Positions 23,955 through 30,690 of a stretch of DNA of 30,690 nt are shown in pieces. Below the pieces are notes generated by a model, which was given only the letters and a program-made list of their open reading frames with translations, made no database searches and was not told the DNA's origin. The DNA is from VFBF01 sp964530695. Lineage in GTDB: Bacteria > Pseudomonadota > Alphaproteobacteria > Caulobacterales > Aquidulcibacteraceae. The stretch is from assembly GCA_964530695.1 (NCBI GenBank), contig CAZGYQ010000035.1, positions 1 through 30,690 on the forward strand, in the 5' to 3' direction. A program made the position numbers and the translations under genes. The stretch's first letter is position 1, and each line of letters begins with the position of its first letter.

Positions 23955-24566
23955 TCAATTCACGGCGTAACCGTACGCGCCGCACAGGTGCGGATCGCGC
24001 GCGGCCTGCGGCCCCGGCGGCAGGTCGCCGCGATAGGCAGCAAACATGAACACCCAGTCGCCGCTGCGGTTCACGAACTCGCTGAGCGCCACATACTTTA
24101 CAGCGTCGCGCTGGCAAACGCCGCCCTGCACGGCGGTCGGATAGATGCGCTCGTCGGTGACGCGGTAGACGAACACGCCCGCATTCGGGTCCGCGCCGAG
24201 CGTGGCCGCGAAGGTCGCGCCGCCGGAGCCGGTGCGGTCCGCCCCGACATGCTCGGCGATGCGTTCCATGCGCAGCGTCAGTCCGTTGGCGAACGCCATG
24301 ACGAGCGGCCCGCCGCGACCCGCCTCAAGGCTCGCCGTGAGGTTGCCGGTGACGGTGCGCGCCAGATCGGACTGCGCCGCCCAGCGGGTGCGCGCCAGGC
24401 CCGGTTCGCCGGTGGCGACCGTATCGACGGCGGTTTCCGGGGCGGTCACGGGCGCGGACCGGCTCGGATGCTGTGACGATTCCGGCGCCTCGCCGATGCC
24501 GGCGCGCTCGCAGCCCGCCGCCGCCAGCGCCACCGCCAGCGCGACGCAAACCTTGCGCAGACTCAT
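23955..24566 (-). CDS. Hypothetical lipoprotein (second of a tandem pair)
   Basis: A 203-residue predicted lipoprotein. MSLRKVCVALAVALAAAGCE carries a lipobox ending at Cys19. A variable Ser/Thr/Pro linker precedes the folded part: ARTVTGNLTASLEAGRGGPLVMAFANGLTLRMERI, VYRVTDERIYPT, then GGVCQRDAVKYVAL and a last Cys in HLCGAYGYAVN. The spacing of its C-terminal cysteines and the GG-x-C-x5-8-YV motif resemble the preceding lipoprotein, suggesting duplication. ATG 24566 overlaps the stop of the preceding gene (ATGA). No family is recognised. A frame extension upstream exists, but this start places the lipobox correctly. Confidence 0.7.
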   Translation of the reverse strand: MSLRKVCVALAVALAAAGCERAGIGEAPESSQHPSRSAPVTAPETAVDTVATGEPGLARTRWAAQSDLARTVTGNLTASLEAGRGGPLVMAFANGLTLRMERIAEHVGADRTGSGGATFAATLGADPNAGVFVYRVTDERIYPTAVQGGVCQRDAVKYVALSEFVNRSGDWVFMFAAYRGDLPPGPQAARDPHLCGAYGYAVN

Positions 24567-25117
24567 CGCCGTTCCTCGCTCAATCCCGCTTCCCGTTCCC
24601 GCGTGTAGCGGAGAACCCGGCATACCGTCGACCCCGTCTCGCCGGGGGCCGCGCCCTGCACGACCGCCAGCACCAGCTCCCGGCCCTCGATCAGTTCCGG
24701 CTCATACCAGACCACGTAGCTCGCCAGCGCCGGCCCGCAGAGCCCGCCGTCCCGGTCCACCTTCTGGAGCATGGGCCGCGCGCCGGCGCGCAGCTCCATC
24801 ACCTCCCCCACCGACCGCGCGCCGACGCGCGCCGCGGGATCGATCTCGCCGGAAAGATGCATCAGCGCCGTCGCGCCCTTCTCGGCCTTGAGCGTGCGTG
24901 AAGGGCCTAAAGCGTCGATGCCGGCCTCGATCGTCAGCATGCCGGTGGCGGCTTTCGTCTCCGCGGACGCAGGCGTGTACGCCCACTCCGGCGACAGCAC
25001 GCCGGCGGGAATCGTCTGTTCGGGCTCCGACGCGGCCTCGGGCGCTCCGCACGCGGAAACCGCCAGCGCCGCCGGGCCGATCAGAGCGAGCGCTGCACCG
25101 ATTCGAGCAGGAAGCAT
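24563..25117 (-). CDS. Hypothetical lipoprotein (first of a tandem pair)
   Basis: A 184-residue predicted lipoprotein, with MLPARIGAALALIGPAALAV followed by a lipobox at SAC (Cys23). The mature region has TIEAGIDALGPSRTLKAEKG, ARSVGEVMELRAGARPMLQKVDRDGGLC and ASYVVWYEPELIEGRELVLAVV, then a last Cys in STVCRVLRY. The two conserved cysteines (GGLC and the one near the C-terminus) suggest a disulfide after export. ATG 25117 lies 37 bases inside the infB end, so translation from the infB message is likely. No known family was recognised. It resembles the following lipoprotein in its C-terminal half. Confidence 0.7.
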   Translation of the reverse strand: MLPARIGAALALIGPAALAVSACGAPEAASEPEQTIPAGVLSPEWAYTPASAETKAATGMLTIEAGIDALGPSRTLKAEKGATALMHLSGEIDPAARVGARSVGEVMELRAGARPMLQKVDRDGGLCGPALASYVVWYEPELIEGRELVLAVVQGAAPGETGSTVCRVLRYTREREAGLSEERR

Positions 25118-27744
25118 TCGATCACGTCGCCCTGCTTGATGTCCTGGAAGTTCTCGAGACCGACACCGCATTCCTGGCCGTTCTGGACTTCGTTCACATC
25201 GTCCTTGAAGCGGCGCAGCGTGTTGAGCTTGCCGCCGTCGTGGATGACGACGTTGTCGCGGATCAGGCGGATGCGTGCGCCCTTCTGCAGCTTGCCGTCG
25301 GTGACGCGGCAGCCCGCGACGCGACCGATGCGCGCGATCTGGAAGATCTCCAGCACCTGCGCGTTGCCGAGGAAGGTTTCGCGGATGTCCGGCGCGAGCA
25401 TGCCCGACATGACGGCTTTGATGTCGTCGATGACGTTGTAGATGATCGCGTAGTAGCGGATCTCGACGCCTTCGCGTTCGGCCAGGTCGCGCGCTTCCTT
25501 GGAGGCGCGGACGTTGAAGCCGATGATCGGCGCGCCCGACGCTTTCGCCAGCGTGATGTCGGCCTCGTTGATGGCGCCGACGCTGGCCTGCAGGATGCGG
25601 GCGCGGACTTCGTCGGTGTTGAGCTTCTCCAGCGAGTTGGCGATCGCTTCAGCGGATCCCTGCACGTCCGCCTTGATGACGACGGGCAGTTCGCTGGCGC
25701 CGGCTTCCTTCTTCGCCATGAGCTGTTCGAAGGAGGCGCGCGTGGTGGGCGCGGACTTCTCGCGGCGGCGGCGCTGACGGAACTCCGCGACCTCGCGGGC
25801 GCGGGCTTCGTTCTCGACCACCTGCAGCGTATCGCCCGGTTCCGGCACGCCTTCGAGGCCCATGATCTCCACCGGCGTCGACGGGCCGGCTTCGCTCAGC
25901 GTCTGGCCGCGTTCGTTGGAGAGCGCGCGCACGCGCCCCCACACGCCGCCGGCCACGACGATGTCGCCGCGCTTCAGCGTGCCGCTCTGCACGAGCACGG
26001 TGGCCACCGTGCCGCGACCGCGATCGAGGCGCGATTCGATCACCGCGGCTTCCGCCGGGCGGTTCGGGTTGGCCGTCAGTTCGAGCACTTCGGCCTGCAG
26101 CGAAATCGCTTCGACGAGCTGTTCGAGGCCCATCTTCTTCGTCGCCGACACGTTCACCGTCTGCACGTCGCCGCCGTTCACTTCGGTGACGATGTCGTGC
26201 TGCAGCAGTTCGTTGATGACGCGACCGGGATCGGCCTCGTGCTTGTCGATCTTGTTGACCGCCACGATGATCGGCACGCCCGCGGCCTTCGCGTGATTGA
26301 TGGCCTCGATGGTCTGCGGCATGACGCCGTCATCGGCCGCGACGACCAGCACGACGATGTCGGTGACCTGCGCGCCGCGCGAGCGCATCGACGAGAACGC
26401 CGCGTGACCGGGCGTATCGAGGAAGGTGACGCGGCTACCGTCCTTCAGGCGCACCTGGTAGGCGCCGATGTGCTGCGTGATGCCGCCCGCTTCGCCGGCG
26501 ACGACGTCGGTTTCGCGCAGCGCGTCGAGCAGCGAGGTCTTGCCGTGGTCGACGTGGCCCATGACGGTCACGACCGGCGCACGCGGCTTCAGATCCTCGG
26601 GCGCATCCTCGGCGCCGGAGAGGCCTTCCTCGACGTCCGATTCGGAGACGCGACGCACGGAGTGACCGTGCTCTTCGGCGATAAGCTGGGCGGTGTCGGC
26701 GTCGAGCATGGTCGCCAGCGTCACCGGCGTGCCCTGCTTGAACATGTACTTGATGATGTCGGCGGCGCGGGTGGCCATGCGCGCGGCGAGATCCTGGACG
26801 GAAATCGTCTCGGGAATGACGACGTCGCGGGAGACCTTGGCCTGCTCGCCCGGCACCGTGCGGCGCTGCTTTTCGCGCTCGCGGGCGCGGCGCACCGAGG
26901 TCAGCGAGCGTTGCTTCTCGTCGTCGCCTTCGGCCATGCGCTCGACCATGTCGAGCGTGAGCTTCATGCGCTGCTTGGGACCCGGTTCACCGCCCTTGGG
27001 CGCTTTCGGCGCCTTCGGCGCGGGCGCGGGGGGTGCTTCGCGCAGGCTGCGCGTCGCGGCGGCCGGACGGGCCGCGGACGTCGAGGTGCTTGTTGCAGAG
27101 CCGTTCGACGTCGCGGGACGCGCGGTCGACAGCGTGCCTTCGCGGCGCGGCATCGGCGCGACATCACCGATGCGCGGATTGGCGAGACGTTCGGCGCGCA
27201 CGGCGGCTTCGGCCGCTTCGGCGGCGGCGCGTTCCTCGGCGATGGCGCGTTGTTCGGCCTCGTGCGCAAAGCGCTCGGCTTCCTGCGCCTCGTCGAGCGC
27301 CTTCTGCGCAGCGCGCTCCTGCGCGTCGAGCAGCGCGCGGTGCTGCGCGTCGGCGGCCTTGGATTGTTCGGCGCGCGTCTCGTCGAGTTCGCGCTTGGCC
27401 TTCAGCGCGTTTTCACGCGCGGCGAGTTCGGCGGCGGACAGACGCCCGACAGCGCTCGAGACGGCCGGCTTCGGCGCCGCGGGCGCAGCCGGCGCGGCGA
27501 CGGGCGGACGCGGCGGCGGCGCAAGGCCGCCCGACATCGGACGCGGCGCGACAGGCGCGGCGCCCCCCTGCCCCGGCCGGGTGACCACGCGGGTCTGCTT
27601 CACTTCGACCGCGACCTGCTTGGTTCGCCCATGCGGGAAGCTCTGACGCACAGCGCCGCCGCTTGTGGTGCGGGTCAGCGTCAGGGGCTTGCGCCCGCCG
27701 GTCTCTTCCGGCTTGTCGTCCTTGCGTTCCGTCGTGTCGGTCAT
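25081..27744 (-). CDS. infB: Translation initiation factor IF-2
   Basis: GTPase that recruits fMet-tRNA to the 30S subunit and promotes subunit joining. The 887-residue product has an IF2-associated N-terminus (LTLTRTTSGGAVRQSFPHGR, about 21-40), a long Ala/Glu/Arg-rich coiled region (about 105-190) and an IF2_N-type stretch ISVQDLAARMATRAADIIKYMF. The G domain has GHVDHGKTSLLD (about 395-406), DTPGHAAF (about 442) and NKIDKHEADP (about 495). Domains II to IV follow, ending near GQECGVGLENFQDIKQGDVIECF. The alphaproteobacterial-style N-terminus is complete. It lies 94 bases after ylxR; its 3' end overlaps the first lipoprotein gene. Confidence 0.98.
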   Translation of the reverse strand: MTDTTERKDDKPEETGGRKPLTLTRTTSGGAVRQSFPHGRTKQVAVEVKQTRVVTRPGQGGAAPVAPRPMSGGLAPPPRPPVAAPAAPAAPKPAVSSAVGRLSAAELAARENALKAKRELDETRAEQSKAADAQHRALLDAQERAAQKALDEAQEAERFAHEAEQRAIAEERAAAEAAEAAVRAERLANPRIGDVAPMPRREGTLSTARPATSNGSATSTSTSAARPAAATRSLREAPPAPAPKAPKAPKGGEPGPKQRMKLTLDMVERMAEGDDEKQRSLTSVRRAREREKQRRTVPGEQAKVSRDVVIPETISVQDLAARMATRAADIIKYMFKQGTPVTLATMLDADTAQLIAEEHGHSVRRVSESDVEEGLSGAEDAPEDLKPRAPVVTVMGHVDHGKTSLLDALRETDVVAGEAGGITQHIGAYQVRLKDGSRVTFLDTPGHAAFSSMRSRGAQVTDIVVLVVAADDGVMPQTIEAINHAKAAGVPIIVAVNKIDKHEADPGRVINELLQHDIVTEVNGGDVQTVNVSATKKMGLEQLVEAISLQAEVLELTANPNRPAEAAVIESRLDRGRGTVATVLVQSGTLKRGDIVVAGGVWGRVRALSNERGQTLSEAGPSTPVEIMGLEGVPEPGDTLQVVENEARAREVAEFRQRRRREKSAPTTRASFEQLMAKKEAGASELPVVIKADVQGSAEAIANSLEKLNTDEVRARILQASVGAINEADITLAKASGAPIIGFNVRASKEARDLAEREGVEIRYYAIIYNVIDDIKAVMSGMLAPDIRETFLGNAQVLEIFQIARIGRVAGCRVTDGKLQKGARIRLIRDNVVIHDGGKLNTLRRFKDDVNEVQNGQECGVGLENFQDIKQGDVIECFLLESVQRSL

Positions 27745-27838
27745 GCGCTCGCTTCAGGTCCGTACTTCAACAAATGCCAAATGCGGCGCCGGGGACGGGC
27801 CTGAGCCCGACCACCGCGCCGTCCCGCCCATCGCCGTC

Positions 27839-28477
27839 TCAGAAAGACGGGGGGGGCCAGGATGCGGGTATTATGGCGCGGAACCCTGCCAGTCGGGCGA
27901 TCTCGATCGACCAGCGGCGCGCCATGCTCTCCGTGAGCAGCACCGCGTGTACCACATGATCGCGCCCCAGCGCCAATCCCATTTCCGCCGATGTGAAACA
28001 GCCGGTGATCGGCGGCTCCACGCCCCAGAGCCCGAAGATGAGCCGCTGCAGCTTGATTCGGCCATCGTCGGCCCCGTCTGACGCCTCGATGAGCCCGAAC
28101 GGCTGGCGCTTGCGGATTGCGCCCTCGGCCTGCGCCACGCCGATCGCCAGCGCGCCGGCGCGCTTGGCGAGCCCGATGAAGTCCAGGCAGCGCCGGACCA
28201 GCAGCGCTTCGGTCTGGTTCGCGAGATCGGCGGGCGGTTTTACCGCATGCTTGAACCCGCGGGAGAACGCGTTGCGCTTCACCGCCAGGTCGATCGACGC
28301 GCGATCGGCGCGCACCCACACGCCCCGGCCCGGGAGCTTTGCCGCCACATCGGGCACCACCGCCCCGTCGGGGCCTTGCACGAACCGCACGAGCAGGCTC
28401 TCCGGCAGGCTCTCGCCGGTGGCGACGCAGGTGCGCTCGCGTTCCTTTGGGGGTGGTGCGGCCGGTGTGTCGCTCAG
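27839..28477 (-). CDS. ylxR: YlxR/DUF448 RNA-binding protein fused to an L7Ae-like domain (apparent CTG start)
   Basis: A 212-residue predicted RNA-binding protein of the nusA-infB operon. The N-terminal YlxR/DUF448 domain includes RTCVATGESLPESLLVRFVQ, then KLPGRGVWVRADRASIDLAVKRNAFSRGF. The C-terminal half (CLDFIGLAKRAGALAIGVAQAEGAI onward) is L7Ae-like, a fusion frequent in Alphaproteobacteria. The start is odd. No ATG, GTG or TTG exists in frame before the domain; a GTG at 28390 would cut into it and lose the Cys motif. The best full-length start is CTG 28477, overlapping the nusA stop as CTGA, with GGAG about 11 bases upstream. Function in transcription or RNA handling is inferred from context. 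Confidence 0.85.
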   Translation of the reverse strand: MSDTPAAPPPKERERTCVATGESLPESLLVRFVQGPDGAVVPDVAAKLPGRGVWVRADRASIDLAVKRNAFSRGFKHAVKPPADLANQTEALLVRRCLDFIGLAKRAGALAIGVAQAEGAIRKRQPFGLIEASDGADDGRIKLQRLIFGLWGVEPPITGCFTSAEMGLALGRDHVVHAVLLTESMARRWSIEIARLAGFRAIIPASWPPPSF

Positions 28478-30120
28478 CGGAACACGGACTCCACCGTTTC
28501 CTCGCCTTCGCCCCCGGTTTCTTCCGCGACTTCCTCTTCCGGCGGCGCCTCGATCCAGCCCGCCGCCACGCGGGCGCCGAGGATCAGGGCGTCGGCGTCT
28601 TCCGATGAAAGCTGCATGGAATCGAGGATGCCGGGATGGCGGATGCGTTCGCCGTTCTTGGTCTCGAACCAGCCGCGCAGGTCATCGCCGACGAGGCCGG
28701 CGAAATCCTCGAGCGTCTTCACGTCGCCCTTGCCCAGCAGGATCGCCATCTGTGGCGTCATGCCTGGCGCGGAGAAGAGATCGTCTTCCACGCCCAGTTC
28801 GCGGCGTTCGGCGTCCATCTTCTCGGCCTGTTCCTCAAGCCAGACGCGCGCGCGGTTCTGCAGTTCTTCCGCAAGCTCGATGGAGAAGCCTTCGAGGTTC
28901 GCGAGATCGTCGGTGGCGATGTAGGCGATGTCTTCCACCGTCACGAAACCTTCCGTGGCCAGCAGCTGCGCCATCATCTCGTCGGCGTCGAGCGCTTCCA
29001 TGAACAGCGCCGTGCGCACGGCGAATTCCTTCTGACGGCGTTCCGATTCCTCGGCTTCGGTCATGATGTCGATCTGCCAGCCGGTGAGCTGGGACGCGAG
29101 ACGCACGTTCTGGCCGCGCCGGCCGATGGCGAGCGACAGCTGCGCTTCGCCGACGACCACTTCCACCCGCCCCTGCTCGGGATCGAGCACGACCTTGGAG
29201 ACTTCCGCCGGCTGCAGCGCGTTGACGATAAAGGTCGCGGGGTCCGGGGACCACGGGATGATGTCGATCTTTTCGCCCTGCATCTCGCCGACCACCGCCT
29301 GCACGCGCGCGCCGCGCATGCCGACGCAGGCGCCGACGGGATCGATGGAGTGATCGTGGCTCATCACCGCGATCTTGGCGCGCGAACCCGGATCGCGGGC
29401 GCCGGACTTGATCTCGATGATGCCTTCATAAACTTCCGGCACTTCCTGCGCGAAGAGCTTGGCCATGAATTCCGGCCGCGCGCGGGAGAGGAAAATCTGC
29501 GGGCCTTTCGCCTCACGGCGCACGTCGTAGATCAGCGCGCGGGTGCGGTCGCCCTGATGGAGATTTTCGCGCGGAATGGCTTCCGCGCGGCGGATGATGC
29601 CTTCGGCCTGGCCGAGGTCGATGACGATGTTGCCGTATTCGACACGCTTCACGGTGCCGTTCACGATCTCGCCGACGCGGTCCTTGTAGAGATCGAACTG
29701 GTTGTCGCGCTCGGCTTCGCGGACTTCGTGGTTGATGACCTGCTTGGCGGTCTGCGCGGCGACGCGGCCGAATTCCATCGGCGGCAGGATGTCCTCGTAG
29801 GTCTTGCCGACGAAGGCGTCCGGATCGGTCTTCAGCGCGTCCTTCATCTCAAGATCGGTGGACGGGTTGAACGGACGCGCCTGCGCCTCGAGCACCGCGT
29901 CATCGACGACGGTCATCACGCGCTTGAGCGTCATTTCGCCGGTCTTCTGGTCGATCTCGGCGCGGATGTCGTGCTCGGCGCCGTAGCGCGAGCGCGCGGC
30001 CTTCTGCAGCGCATGGCTCATCGCCTCGATGACGAGCGCCTTCTCGATGCCCTTTTCGCGCGCGACCGCTTCGGCGATCTGCAGGATTTCCGCGCGGTTG
30101 GCGCTGATGCCCGTGCTCAT
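28474..30120 (-). CDS. nusA: Transcription termination/antitermination factor NusA
   Basis: RNA polymerase-associated factor controlling pausing, termination and rRNA antitermination. The 548-residue protein has an N-terminal RNAP-binding domain (AVAREKGIEKALVIEAMSHA), an S1 domain with DRVGEIVNGTVKRVEYGNIV and the KH1/KH2 pair: SGARDPGSRAKIAVMSHDHSIDPVGACVGMRGARVQAV, then LAIGRRGQNVRLASQLTGW. Helix-hairpin-helix-type acidic repeats follow to the end (EGFVTVEDIAYIA and LLGKGDVKTLEDFAGLVGDD), with an acidic C-terminal tail. ATG 30120 overlaps the rimP stop by ATGA. The gene's own stop overlaps the likely ylxR CTG start. Confidence 0.98.
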   Translation of the reverse strand: MSTGISANRAEILQIAEAVAREKGIEKALVIEAMSHALQKAARSRYGAEHDIRAEIDQKTGEMTLKRVMTVVDDAVLEAQARPFNPSTDLEMKDALKTDPDAFVGKTYEDILPPMEFGRVAAQTAKQVINHEVREAERDNQFDLYKDRVGEIVNGTVKRVEYGNIVIDLGQAEGIIRRAEAIPRENLHQGDRTRALIYDVRREAKGPQIFLSRARPEFMAKLFAQEVPEVYEGIIEIKSGARDPGSRAKIAVMSHDHSIDPVGACVGMRGARVQAVVGEMQGEKIDIIPWSPDPATFIVNALQPAEVSKVVLDPEQGRVEVVVGEAQLSLAIGRRGQNVRLASQLTGWQIDIMTEAEESERRQKEFAVRTALFMEALDADEMMAQLLATEGFVTVEDIAYIATDDLANLEGFSIELAEELQNRARVWLEEQAEKMDAERRELGVEDDLFSAPGMTPQMAILLGKGDVKTLEDFAGLVGDDLRGWFETKNGERIRHPGILDSMQLSSEDADALILGARVAAGWIEAPPEEEVAEETGGEGEETVESVFR

Positions 30121-30671
30121 GACTTTTCTTCCTCACCTTTGTTTCTCGCCAGCGCATCGGCCGCCTCGGCGGCCTTGGCGCGGCGCAGGTCCTCTTCAAT
30201 CAGCTTGTCGGTCAGCATGAGGCGCGCCTCGCTGACCAGCGCGAACGGAAACGCCGCGTCCGCGCCATCCACTTTCATCGTCACCTGATCGCTGCTGACC
30301 CCGGTGATGATCCCGCGATAGCGCCTGCGCCCGTCGACGCCGGCGCCGAGTTCAATCTTGGCCTCGTGGCCGACGAAACGCGCGAAGTCCTCCAGCCGCA
30401 CGAGCGGACGGTCGATGCCCGGCGAGGACACTTCCAGATCGTAGAAACCCTTGATCGGGTCTTCCGCCTCCAGCACCGGCGAGATCGCGCGCGACAGCTT
30501 CGAGCAGTCGTCGATGTTCATTGTGCCGTCGGAGATCCGCTCGGCCATGATCTGCAGCCGCTTGCGGCGCAGGCCCGACAGCCGCACCCGCACCAGCAGG
30601 TAGCCGACGTCCGCCGCCGCCGGCTCCAAGAGCGCGATGACCTTCTCTTCGAGGGGGTTCGATGCTCTCAC
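30117..30671 (-). CDS. rimP: Ribosome maturation factor RimP
   Basis: Binds free 30S subunits and helps late maturation, near S12. The 184-residue protein has an N-terminal alpha/beta domain (VIALLEPAAADVGYLLVRVRL and NIDDCSKLSRAISPVLEAED) and the YDLEVSSPGIDRPL motif typical of the family. An SM-like C-terminal domain follows (ARFVGHEAKIEL, RRYRGIITGV). The start is GTG at 30671, six or fewer bases after the AGGAGGA run (30675-30681). No competing ATG is in a suitable place. The C-terminal extension RRAKAAEAADALARNKGEEEKS is hydrophilic. It heads the operon seen here; the window ends 19 bases upstream, so any promoter is beyond it. Confidence 0.97.
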   Translation of the reverse strand: MRASNPLEEKVIALLEPAAADVGYLLVRVRLSGLRRKRLQIMAERISDGTMNIDDCSKLSRAISPVLEAEDPIKGFYDLEVSSPGIDRPLVRLEDFARFVGHEAKIELGAGVDGRRRYRGIITGVSSDQVTMKVDGADAAFPFALVSEARLMLTDKLIEEDLRRAKAAEAADALARNKGEEEKS

Positions 30672-30690
30672 TTTTCCTCCTCCGTGAGCG

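Noticed and set aside
23944..23962. Tandem TTCAA repeat (nearly four units) at the end of the second lipoprotein gene, considered as a phase-variation tract
   Set aside because: The stop codon already falls in the first unit met in the reading direction. Changes in copy number would affect only untranslated bases.
23905..23980. Complete tRNA gene on the minus strand
   Set aside because: The T-arm is good, but no 5' acceptor complement, D-arm or anticodon stem is found at the right distance.
24898..27804. Long plus-strand open frame (968 codons) opposite infB
   Set aside because: Mirror of a well-defined IF-2 gene. The composition (Asp, His, Arg, Val repeats) is typical of a shadow frame.
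28636..30288. Long plus-strand open frame opposite nusA
   Set aside because: NusA domains are complete on the minus strand; the antisense product is a composition artefact.

Overview
The window is a GC-rich, densely coded stretch of bacterial chromosome. The organism is most likely an alphaproteobacterium. Evidence for this is the operon order rimP-nusA-ylxR(L7Ae fusion)-infB-rbfA-truB-rpsO-pnp, the FabA/FabB/FabI set, the IF2 N-terminal domain type, and palindromic intergenic repeats of a kind common in that class. I cannot name a genus. No phage, transposase, CRISPR array, rRNA or complete tRNA was seen, and no gene-free gap exceeds 300 bases.

Left part (1-9425, plus strand): the end of an unknown small gene, then dut (dUTPase), an AsmA-type envelope protein, a 156-bp palindromic repeat, and cysK with an overlapping GNAT acetyltransferase. 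Next comes an AbrB-type antitoxin/PIN toxin pair behind an AT-rich operator. It runs by overlapping stop/start codons into a MoeB/ThiF-type adenylyltransferase and a DUF6624-like protein. An anchored alpha/beta hydrolase and a Tat-exported PhoD-like phosphatase follow.

Middle (9426-14511, mostly minus strand): an M48 metallopeptidase and a YjgN/DUF898 membrane protein form one unit. A D-2-hydroxyacid dehydrogenase, a plus-strand secreted SH3 protein and a DadA/DauA-like FAD oxidoreductase follow.

Fatty-acid block (14741-17464, plus): fabA, fabB (TTG start) and fabI. FabA and FabB make and elongate the cis-unsaturated acyl chain, and FabI completes each cycle. Downstream is a membrane-anchored protein with a degenerate TIR-like N-terminus (17648-18817).

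Right part (18999-30671, minus): the transcription/translation operon, read from right to left as rimP, nusA, ylxR, infB, three inserted accessory genes (two related lipoproteins and a YcxB-like membrane protein), rbfA, truB, rpsO, pnp and a strong terminator. Two palindromic repeats lie inside this transcription unit, one in the rbfA-truB gap and one in the rpsO-pnp gap.

Most of the window is housekeeping. The items most worth a second look are the apparent CTG start of ylxR, the genes inserted in the infB-rbfA interval with a tRNA T-arm-like relict beside them, the repeat in the pnp leader, the TIR-like protein, and the toxin-antitoxin pair coupled to moeB.
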